In this document: positions 54,881 through 64,000 of the stretch, in pieces
Layout: each line of letters starts with the position of its first letter
Position numbering within the stretch: position 1 is the stretch's first letter
From: Edaphochlamys debaryana
Lineage: Eukaryota; Chlorophyta; Chlorophyceae; Chlamydomonadales
Length of the DNA stretch: 64,000 nt
Direction of reading: 5' to 3'
Assembly: GCA_016858145.1 (NCBI GenBank)
Contig: JAEHOE010000005.1
Span: forward strand, 1,550,001 to 1,614,000
Notes under the pieces: model-generated
What the model was told of the DNA's origin: nothing
Databases searched by the model: none
What the model saw: only the letters and a program-made list of their open reading frames with translations
Position numbers and translations under genes: made by a program

Positions 54881-57800
54881 ATGGAGGCGGCGTGGGCTGC
54901 AGCCCCGCAGGAGGAGCGGCCGGGACAGCCGGATGCGGAGCATGGGGCGTCCCGAGAGAAGCCTTCGGGTGGAAGGCAAGAGCCTCAGGCGCAGGATGGG
55001 CTCAATAGGGCTGAGGCACTTGCCGCAGCCGGGGCCCGGGGGCGGCGGGAAGCCGAGGGCGCGGGGCCGCCGGTGTTGCCCGAGGCTGAAGCTCAGGTGA
55101 CCGAGCTCCGCGCACAGCTCGCTGCGGCAGAGGAGCGGGCGGCTGTCGTGGAGCGGACGCGACAGGCGGAGTCGCAGGCGCAAGCCGCGGCGATGGAGGG
55201 CCTGCAAACCAGGCTACGGGCGGCTGAGCAGCGGGCGGCAGAGGCCGCGGAGCTCGCAGCCGTGGCGGGCGGCCTCCGGGCAGCCGGGACCGCGGCGCAG
55301 GCCCAAATGCAACAGGAGCTGGCGGATGCGCACTGCCAGACGGCGGCGGCAGAGGCGAGGGCTGCGGAGGCCGAGGCACGTGCTGCGCAGGCTGAGGCTA
55401 AGGGTGCGGCGGCAGAGGGGCGGGCCGCGCAGGCTGAGGGCAGGGCGGCACTGGCCGAGGCGGCTTGCGCCGGCCTGCAGGAGCGGGAGCACGCAGCCCA
55501 TGACGAGGCGTGGGAGCTGACAGAGCAACTGCGCACGGCCAAGGTCCAGGCGGCGAGGGACTCGGAGGAGAGGCAGCGGCTGGAGGCTGAGGTGTCTCGC
55601 CTGGGGGCCCTGCTCGCTGCTACGCGCACTGCCGGCCCACCCCCGGCGGTGTTGGCAGGTGCCCCGTGCCACGGCCTCATCTCCTCGACGGCGCAAGGCG
55701 GGCGAGGGGACACCCAGCTGCCGGGGCCAGGCCGGGGGCAGGCGCTTGCCCAACGACCGGAGCTGAGTCGGGGCTCCGAGCAGGCCAAGGCCATGCCAGT
55801 ACCTGGGGCGCACACTGCGGCGACGGGTGGGACGTGCTCCGACCCACCGCCGAATGACGCGGCGGGGCGAAGGCATCGGTCGGGGACACCGGAGGACCTG
55901 CAGCCGTCACAGCCCGCCGGCTCCCACCCTGCTGCGCAAGAGCCACCGCCAGTCGCCCCTTCCCTGACGGTCCCACAACCCGGGCCGCGCGGCGCGGCAT
56001 TGCAGGAGGTGCAGGGGCGGCTGGGCGGCCAGCTGCAGCAGGCGGGATTGCATGGCCTACTCTTCAGGGCCTACGGGTTGCTCACAGCCCACGGCTCTGG
56101 CTCTGGCGCCGGGTCCCACTACCCGAACCGGGCACTGGGCCCCGGCAGTATGCCGTCCGCGACGGGTCGCATGCCTGGCACAGCAGGGGAGGCGGAACCG
56201 ACGGCAGGAGCACCGGGCGGCCTGCCTCGCCCCCAGCAGCGCCCCACAGTCCAGTCGTCAAGCGCCGCCGCCTCGGGACAACCGTGGGCTTTAGTGGGGC
56301 CGTGCTCACAGCAACAGCCGGGGACTCATGCCCCACTAGTCCACAGCGGGTCAGAGCAGCGGCCGTCACCAAAGCGCGGCCTTCCCGACGAGCCCCTCTG
56401 CACCAAGCGCTTACGGACGGTGCCTCCGCCTACATCAGGGTCCAGTGGGGCAGCGGCTCCCGACGCTGCTGGCTCGCGTCGGGGCTCCGACGAGGGCAGC
56501 GGCCCGCAGCCGATCGAGGGCCTCGAGGGGGGCAGCGGGGCGCAGGCGCAAGCAGCGGAGGGGCGGCACGCGGAGGGCGGCATCACTCAGCCGGCGGGTG
56601 CCGGGCTCTGGGATGCACGCTGTGTGCAGCGGTACAACGAGCCACAGAGCTCGAGGCCGCTGCAGCTCAACTTACCCTCGGCGTGGAGCGATCTGCGTGC
56701 ACGGCCCGTGCTATCCCTGGTGCCTCAGCCCTCGGAGGGCAGCGGGGTCGAGCCCTCCCCGGCGGCGGCTCCCGGCGCTGCCGGCTCGGGGCAGGGCTCC
56801 GAGGAGGGCGGCGGCCCGCAGCCGATGGAGGGCCTCGAGGGGGGCAGCGGGGCGCAGGCGCAGGCGGCGATGGGCCCCCCTGCTGCTGGAGGGACCGGCG
56901 GGGCGCAGGCTCCGGGCGGCCATGGCTCCTGTCGGGTCACGGAGGACAAGGGAACGCGAGCCCTGTCGGCTGGTAAGTTTCAGTTGAGAGAAGGGGTAGC
57001 TGGGCCGCAGCTGCGGGTGGAGGCGGAGGGGGCGGTGTTCCTGAATGAGGAGGAGCCTCCCGTAGCCGTAACTGCGGGTAGATCCAGCCGGCTATGTCCG
57101 GGCCGAGGCAGTTAAACGCCGTAAGAGCGCATCACCTCGTGTGGAGTGCGGGGTTAGAACCGGATTGTTGGCCGGGTGCGGGACGTACGGCGTGCCGTGG
57201 TGCAGGCTGGTGGTGGACAGGGTTTGAGGGCTCCAGACAGTCTGCAACATCGCATCTCCCTGGGGGGCGCCACGGGGCTCAGGTTACATAAGCTTCTAAT
57301 GTAGTGCTCGAGTCATACGCATCACGCGTGCGCCTTGAACTCTGCTGACGTGTGGCCAAACCATGTTTGCCTCCGCAGGCTCCGGGCCGCTACCCCTGGG
57401 CGTCACCCGTCAAGCCGGTGGCCGACTCCAGGTATCTATACGCGTACAGGGCAACCTCAAGTCCCTGGGGTCCTTTGACAACCCCGAGGAGGCGGCGCGG
57501 GCGTTCGATCGGGCGGCCGTGCAGCGGCACAACGAGGGGCTAAGCCATGTGAGACGACTGCGGCTCAACTTCCCCTCGGAGTGGAGCAATACCGACGTGC
57601 GGCCCGTGGTGCCCCGAGTGTCCCGGCCAACCGGACAAAAGCATGAGCGAGGTGAAGCCGGTCAAGATCTATCCCTTTAGCCACAGTTGGGCAGAGTAAG
57701 CATTGTTTGACAGATGCCTGCTTCGCCACATGCCTTCCTCACCCGCGCCGCTAAGCTGCTTAGCCGGTTACTCGTCCTCTGTCCGTGCCACCTCACAACG

Positions 57801-58141
57801 CAGGGGGAAGCCTGCAGGGCTCTGCGCGGGTGGAGGACAGCAGGGCCGGTGGGAGCGGCGATGGCGGCGGAAGCGGCAAGGCGGAGGGGGCCGGCGGGGT
57901 CCTCGGTCCCTCCCACGCCGGCCTCGGCCTGTCTGGCCTGCCCCGGGGGGTCAGGAGGCAGAGCAGCGGCCGCTACGAGGCCCATATTCGCCGGGATGCG
58001 AAGATGAGGTCCCTGGGCACCTGGGACACGCCGGAGGAGGCAGCCCGGGTGTACGACCGCGCTGCCGTGAAGAAGTTCAATGCCGGCAAGGGCGGCAGGC
58101 TGCAGCTCAACTTCCCCTCGGAATGGAGCGACCCGGCCTAG
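54881..58141 (+). CDS. Coiled coil and AP2 domains protein, paralogue of the gene to its left (900 aa)
   Basis: Exons: 54881-56972, 57379-57651, 57804-58141, introns in phase 1. The first ATG of the open frame is used; an upstream exon is likely because the frame is open without an ATG back to about 54660. The coiled coil (AQVTELRAQLAAAEERAAVV) is nearly identical to that at 50125-50660. Exon 1 also contains half an AP2 domain (RCVQRYNEPQ, LQLNLPSAWSD; 56600-56700) between two linker modules. Exon 2 is a full AP2 domain (GVTRQAGGRLQVSIRVQG, NPEEAARAFDRAAVQRHNEG), and exon 3 another (GLSGLPRGVRRQSSGRYEAH, DTPEEAARVYDRAAVKKFN). The stop is TAG at DPA*GRPVVPW, where sister genes read DPAQGRPVVPR, so the C-terminal tail has been cut by a CAG-to-TAG change. 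Confidence 0.75.
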
Positions 58142-60099
58142 GGGCGGCCCGTGGTGCCCTGGTTGCCTCAGCTCGCAGCGGTGGCGGGCCGCGCGGGGGC
58201 ATCCCTGGTGGGCATGCCCACCTGCCCATCTGCGCAGATGACACCTCCGAGTGGCCGACGCTGTGAGGCATGAACCCCAGGTGCACGCCGCTTAGATTGG
58301 CGACGCCAACGCAGCTGGGACCTGGTAGTTCTATAGCGGACGCATGCTGGATACAAGATAGAGGTGGTGGCGCGCGGCGGAGATACTACAACCAGCCGCC
58401 GGGATCTGGGACCGCGGGGCAGCGGGCCGCGGGGGCGGGGATGTCGCTCGGAGCAGCAGCCGCTGTCACCGCAAGCCGGGATCTGACTACGGAGGCGGCA
58501 TGAAAGCAAGGCGGGAGCGCGGGAGCTCTTTGTGAGTGGCTGTACGCGGTAAGCTCTCGGCTGAAATGCTCGGGGGATGGTTTTGGTTTGGTCATGAAGG
58601 GATGGCGACAGGCGCAATGGCCGTCTGGCTTCCGGCGTGGGCGGGATGATGCGCCCTACCACTACTATTGCCTCTTATGAATGCGAAGGGTGTGATGGCG
58701 TGGACTGGGTGACCAGCCCGATCTCCCAAGCTCCCCCTGACCCCAACACTCTTACTTCACTGATCGACCGCTTCGCCCTCACAAAGTCGAAGCCCCCTAA
58801 GTTCACCAAGGGGCTTGGCCCTGTTCCTGCCTTCGGGCAGCCACCCTTGTCGACCGTCCATACCCCCTCCATGCCACTTAGCTCTGCAGCCGCAGCCACT
58901 CAGGCCGTGCCTCCCTGTTGCTCCCACGCAGGGCGTTCTGGAGCTGTGTTAGGATGGCGGCGATGTTGCCCGCAGGCAGAATCGCTGGTGACTGGACATA
59001 CGCGGCAAGCAGGCAGGACGCAGAAGCGTGTGGAGCAAGAGAAGGGAGAGGCCATCTGTCAGGGCCGCCGATATCAACGCTAATGCAATGGGTGAAGAGA
59101 CCCGGGACACGTTGGAGAAGGCGCAGGACCAATGAGTGTTCGAGAGCTGTAAAATGGCGGGGCTGGGCAACGTGGCGTACATGGTGTACTGCCGATGGGG
59201 GTTGGAGGGAGCAAGGCGAGAGTGGTGATTACGAGTTGCGGAGGCTGGGGACTAGAGGGGTCGGGAGCGGGAGGGGCATACGGCAGGGGGTTCATTCGGA
59301 CCAGGGGGGTCATTCGGACCAGGGGGTTACGTTCAGGTGCGGGTGGGGCGTACGGCTGGCTGGTGATTCTTCACGTTACATGGGCCTTTGCAAGGACAGC
59401 CCTTGAAATAGCAAAGTCGGGGACTATGAGGGCCGTTTGGTGCGGTGGATGGAAGCGAATGCATGCGGCGCTGTAGGGAGAGTTGGTCCACGGCAGGAGA
59501 GCGCCACTACATGTGAGGGGCGTCTGCGGGTTGAGTCGTATGCAATCCCTCAAGGAGCTCTATCTGTGTCCAGCTGAGCGAGGTGGGCTGGAGGTGGGCT
59601 ACGCAAAGCTCCCTGCCTACCTACTGCTCTCGCAAGCAAGGGATGCAAAGCTCCACACTTGAAGTGCCCCGTGCTGATATGACTGGACCGGCTGGGCCCG
59701 GGGCTCCCCAGGCTAGAGCTGTACAACATCGCTGCCTGGTTCCAGCCCTTCTCAGAAAATCCCCAGCAAGGAGCCGGGGCATTCAGCACCCCTGGCATCT
59801 CGACACCTGCCAGCTTCCCCCAGCTGCGTCCGCACGCGTCCGACTGCAATTCTACATGGAAGAACCGTGCCGCACCGCATCGTAACGTCAGGTAACGTCT
59901 ACCAATCACACCTCTCTGGCAGCAGCGGGCAGGAGTGCGGTGGCCCCGGCATCTGTTGCATGCCCCGGGCACCTCTTCTGCCCCTCCCTCTGCCCCCTCG
60001 CTCAGTGCGTGACCTCTCGCCTTCTTTCGCGCTCTCACTCTCAAAGCCCTCTCCTACCCCCTACGTCGCTTGTATGGCCCTTGCTCTTCCTCAAATGCA
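58142..60099. other. Intergenic stretch
   Basis: An ATG frame of 145 codons at 58646-59083 (plus) has balanced composition (SYECEGCDGVDWVTSP, DPNTLTSLIDRFALTKSKPP) but no recognised domain; it may be chance or a relic. TGTAA at 59147-59151 could end the AP2 transcript, and TTACA at 59376-59380 could serve the minus-strand gene that stops at 60100. Near 59280 the unit ttcggaccagggggt is tandemly doubled. Confidence 0.4.
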
Positions 60100-62768
60100 T
60101 CACGCCGCCGCTGGCTCGCCCAACGTGATGTGGATGTTGATGCAAAAGGGCTCTGTGGCCTCCCACAGCGCCTCCAGCCCTCGTGACACAGCCGCGTGCA
60201 GAGGCGAGGCGGAGAGGCACGCGGCCGGGGCAGCAGTCAGGGGTGCGTCTCCGAGTGAAGCCCCTTGCCCCGCGTTGGCCCCCTTTCGCCTGCCCCGAGC
60301 CTTCCCCTCCTCGACGTCAGCCTCTCCAGCCTCCAGCCGTAGCCGCGCTTCCCTGCAAGGAGAGGGCACGGGCCGCAATCCGTACAGTCGTACGATGCCA
60401 GCCAGGATGCCTGCCACTTTCAACGGCCGGGCTGACACGTACTCGGGCTTGCACACTGTGTTTCCTGTAGAGCCTTTACCTCGACAAGCTAGCTACACAG
60501 GTGCTGTCAAGCGGCACGCACACCCGTCTACCCCGTGTCAACCCTGCCCTGCCCCTCCCCGCCGTGCCCCTGCGTGCCCCTGCCCACCTGCGCCGGTCCA
60601 GCTCGCCCCGCACGCCCGAGATGACGTTGCGCGCCTGCTTGGCGCACATGCCCTGCACCAGGCCCCGCATGAACTCGGGGATGTGGCCCTTGGGCAGCAC
60701 CGCCTCATGGTACACGATGAGCGACTCGGAGGCGGCAGGGGCGGCGGCGGGGGCGGCGGGGGCGGGGCTGCCTGCTTGGGAGCGGGGCGGAGCGGAGTGG
60801 GTACATGACGGAGGCTGCCAGGCCAAGGAGACCGAGTGTGTGAGCAGCTGGTTGCGTGGGGAGAAGAGCAAGCATGTGGGATTGGGAGAAGCTACGGGTG
60901 GGTGCGTGGACCCGTGCAGCTAGCTGAGATGTACTTGACCGGCACCCACGCACCCGGGTTGAACATGCGGTGGAGGCCCGCCGAGGCTGTGGCCAGCTGG
61001 TGACCCCACACGTCCCCCTGGGCGGTTGGCGCGGGGGAGCCGGCGGCCGAGGCAGTGCTGCCTGGTGAACCCAAGGGGCCGGCGGTGGCGGAGGGGTAGG
61101 GGCCGATGCTCCAGCCGCTGCTGAACTGCGGGGTAGTTCATGCAAGGATGGGAAGGTCGTGGGCTGCCTCAAGAGCTAGCGGGGCGGGTGACGTGTCTCA
61201 CCAGGCCGTGTTTCGGCCCCCCATGCGCCCGCCATGCCAAGGGTTCAGCCGGGCCCCACCCGCTGCATGTTGCTGGACTTGATGAGAGATGAGCGGATCT
61301 GCAAGAAAGGGCCAAGCGAGCAGAAGGGATGGATGACAGCACTGCGCCACAGCCTGATGATCCAGCTACGTCAGCAGATGAGAGAACGGCAAAGCACAGT
61401 CTCCTATGCCACCCCGTGCCCCCACCCCCAGTACGTTGACGTCCTGCCGGTACCGGCTCTTCACCAACCACCAGCCGGGCAAGGGCGTGCGCCCGATGCA
61501 GGCCACCCCGCCCCTCGCTCCCCCTCGCCGCCACAAGAACGCACCGTGCGGGCCTTGTCGTCCTCCCAGACGTGACTGTGGATTTCCTGTCGAGGCAGGG
61601 GATCGGGAAGTGAGGAGCTGGGGCAGGGGATCGGGGGGTGAGGTGCCGTACTGGTACACGCTGACCATCATCCCTGCACGACCGCTGTCCCGTGCTCCTA
61701 TCGGGACGTGGCGAGGCGACGTGGCGAGGCCCAGGTGGGGCCGCTGGCCCAGACCACCAACGAACTCCCTGCGCACCCTCTAAGCACCTCACCGCTTGCA
61801 TGCGCACAATCAAGAGCCGGACGTTGGCCCGCAACCCCACGGCCAGCTTTCGTCGCCCCCTGCTGTCCTCCTCCAGTACTGTCCGGTACAGGCCCTGTGT
61901 ACGGCAGACGGGACGCAACGGGGAGTGGACTGCATCAGCTTGGCGGAAAGGTAGGCGACCGGACAGAGATGATGCGCCGTGATGAGCGAGGCAGCATGAG
62001 CTCCCCCTTCCTCCAGACCTCACGGACCCCTCCGACGCGCGACGCCGCCTCCACCCTATCGCCGCCCCCGCCCCACTCTCCCATGCCGAAATTTGAAAGC
62101 CTCGCGAGTCCCTACGCACAACCCACAGACGCCACCCCCGCCCTCGTCTCCTGAGACCTCACGCGACCCTCAACCCACCCCTCCACACGCAGTACGACAG
62201 CCTCGTGCTCCAGCTGCTGAGCAGCGTGCAATGCAACCAGGTAATACCGCTGCACATGCAGCACAATCCTTATCCATCCGCCCTGGGGTCACGGCGCGGC
62301 CAGAACCAGGCCTCCGCACTGCTCCCTCGCGCCATGCCGTCTTGGGTCTTGCCCTTGTCGCGCTCCGCACGTCCCTCCCCTGCCCGGCCCAGCCCCTTGT
62401 CGACTGCTCCCCACCGTCACGTTCTTGAAGGCCGAGAGCCGATCCTCGGGCCGCGTCAACAGGTTGTAGATGTCATCTGGGCTGTGGTCAATCTGGAAGC
62501 GTAAACAGGGACAGCAAGGACTTGAGCACGTCATGTCACGAGGCCCCGACTAAGAGCAGGCCTGTGCCACCCCAGCTAATAACATCCCAGCTCCTCGCAA
62601 TTTGACCTACTGGTACCAGATAGAGATAGCCTTTCTGACCTTGCAGGTGTACTCCAGGTCGTAGAAGTAGTCTGGGTCCTCGTGCTTGACCACCAGCTTG
62701 TCGTCGTGATGGTGCTGGGACGACTTTGAGTGGCCGTCGCCGCCCTTGTGGCGGCCCCAGAGCCGCAT
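60100..62768 (-). CDS. DUF220 / START-like (SRPBCC) domain protein (332 aa)
   Basis: Exons: 62768-62640, 62492-62415, 61894-61793, 61586-61545, 61298-61260, 61125-60954, 60771-60588, 60352-60100; every junction keeps phase. The order of short motifs matches the plant/algal DUF220 proteins, a Bet v1-like hydrophobic-cavity fold related to COQ10/polyketide cyclase: IDHSPDDIYNLLTRPED, AFKNVT, YRTVLEEDSRGRRKLAVG, HVWEDDKART, then SLIVYHEAVLPKGHIPEF and GLVQGMCAKQARNVISGV. The function of DUF220 is not established; lipid or isoprenoid binding is inferred from the fold. The exon between the last two motif groups has a Gly/Ser/Pro insert. The start is the first ATG of the exon (MRLWGRHKGG); the frame is open for another 36 codons upstream, so the N-terminus is unsure and I cannot call a targeting signal. 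Confidence 0.72.
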
Positions 62769-63319
62769 GGCGTGTGGGCTGCTGGGCGCCGGGTACTGAG
62801 CTGGAGCGGGCAGGGTGGGTAAGCAGAGAGGGTTGAGGGCGGAAGAGTTGGGCGCGTAAGGGCGCGTGGCACCCATAGTACGTCCGCATGCGGTGCGTGC
62901 GGGGCATGCGGTGCGGAGGGTTGCGGGCGGCAGTTTTGGGACTCCTGCTGGTGGAAACCCGTAGAGGGCCGAACGAAACTAGGGGCCGACGGGGCAATGA
63001 GGTGAGGAATGGGTGCTATGTGCATGCGCGCATGGCGCCATGTGCAAGGGGGATACGTGCAGTGTTCGGGTAACCCCTGGTCCTCATGGTAACTGTTGGG
63101 GGGAACGGCGGAACTGGGTCGCGTATGGGCTGCTGTGCGTCGCAGGTCCAGCAGCGACGTGGTAAAGACTGTGGTCGTCGTCGTCGGTCTACTGGATTGC
63201 AGGCTGGAGGGGCGTCTGACCCTAAACGAGGGCGACCGAGCTGAGTCGCGAACGAGCGAGGCGCCGCGAACTCAACAACAACGCTTCCGCTTACTGTGCT
63301 TGTAGTACCAGCCACACGT
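62769..63319. other. 5' flank of the DUF220-like gene
   Basis: Presumed promoter of the minus-strand DUF220-like gene and 3' flank of the unrecognised gene to its right. No TATA box, RNA gene or conserved coding motif seen. Confidence 0.45.
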
Positions 63320-63827
63320 TTAGCGCTTCTGCCTTGAGGTAGAGCGTTCGGCCTGACGAACGTCTTTGCGCAGCAGGTACCGATTGCAGAAGCGAACACT
63401 CTGGGGTTGGGTCAGTAGCTCTGCGTGATGCAGCCTTCTGGTTCTAGAAGCTCCATTTGAAGAACGCACGGCAGGTTGACGCCAGTGGGAGGTTCCGCAC
63501 GTACCGCGACGCGGTGTCATGCCCGACTACGGTGCGGCGGTGGCCACCGCATCATCAAAACGCAGCACGCAGAAAGTCTAACGCTTGTTAGCTGGTTGAG
63601 GCGATTGAGCAGCGGCAGGCCGCAGGTTCGCCGCAACCCTAAACTTTTTACACATCGCCGCATTCCCCTTCTCATACTTCTCGAGCCAAGCCCGAAGTAT
63701 ACACAAAACATTGCCGGTACCATATGGTGAAGACTCGCCGCTAGTTGAGAGTGGAAGCGAACACCGTTCGACCACCAGGTTGCAGAAGCGCTTCACATCC
63801 GCTCCACGAACGGCCCCGCCAGTGCCC
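63320..63827 (-). CDS. 3' end of an unrecognised gene entering from the right edge
   Basis: Two exons can be joined in phase 0: 63827-63638 (GADVKRFCNLVVERC, SSPYGTGNVLCILRAWLEKY, GNAAMCKKFR) and 63400-63320 (SVRFCNRYLLRKDVRQAERS, ending at TAA), with a CCCCAG acceptor. Composition is balanced and lower in GC than the other genes. I recognise no domain; the motif RFCN occurs in both exons. Upstream exons must lie right of the window or are degraded; a T-rich TTTTTTAG acceptor at about 63860 leads into a different frame. A mobile-element protein is possible. Confidence 0.4.
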
Positions 63828-64000
63828 TTGTAATTTCGTTAGAAACACCTTTGACCTAAAAAATGGTCAAAGAAGGCGTCGCTGCTGCAGCAGGCGCCGA
63901 TGCCGACCGGCGAGGCGCGGACTGGCCAGCGAGTCTCCAGGCGCTTCCACAGGCTGTGGACGCAGCCGCTGCTGGCTCAAAGCGCAGCGTACACGCCGAG

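Noticed and set aside
1..64000. CRISPR arrays, rRNA or tRNA genes, bacterial operons
   Set aside because: No spaced direct repeats, no rRNA cores and no tRNA folds were seen; the intron-rich genes show a eukaryotic nuclear sequence.

Overview
The window looks like nuclear DNA of a volvocine (Chlamydomonas-like) green alga. It is very GC-rich. Its genes are cut by many short introns with GTGAG/GTGCG donors and CAG acceptors, the proteins carry long Ala/Gly/Pro-rich linkers, and some genes are followed by TGTAA, the green-algal poly(A) signal. All gene models below were spliced by hand: I chose donors and acceptors that keep the frame and match conserved motifs, so exon ends are predictions.

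Left part (1-22 kb, all minus strand) is a lineage-specific cluster. From the left edge it holds: a gene that starts like symplekin/Pta1 (mRNA 3'-end processing scaffold) and runs in frame into a coiled coil with two AP2 domains; a broken tandem copy of its 5' half (a 3.2 kb duplication); and two genes encoding a split PHD-like zinc finger, a long Ala/Glu/Gln coiled coil and one or five AP2 domains. In the PHD-type and right-hand genes most AP2 domains sit on exons bounded by phase-1 introns, so they can be added or lost without a frameshift. Minisatellites inside the coils and premature stops show that the cluster is changing fast.

Middle part (22.9-46.6 kb) holds four conserved single-copy-type genes: an exonuclease III-type AP endonuclease (minus), divergent from a probably organelle-targeted RsmE 16S rRNA methyltransferase (plus), then a CobW/COG0523 zinc-type GTPase with His-rich metal-binding segments (plus), then a 2747-residue TKL/MAPKKK-like protein kinase with DFS in place of DFG (plus). 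They are unrelated housekeeping and regulatory genes, not an operon.

Right part (46.6-64 kb) has a long gene-poor stretch, two more coiled-coil/AP2 genes (plus strand, opposite to the left cluster), a DUF220/START-like lipid-binding-type gene (minus), and the 3' end of an unrecognised gene at the right edge. A dispersed 150 bp repeat in opposite orientation at 22.2 and 53.9 kb, and the AP2 families in opposite orientation, bracket the conserved block.

The most novel content is the PHD/coiled-coil/(AP2)n family and its symplekin-fused member. I saw no tRNA, rRNA, CRISPR array or complete transposon.
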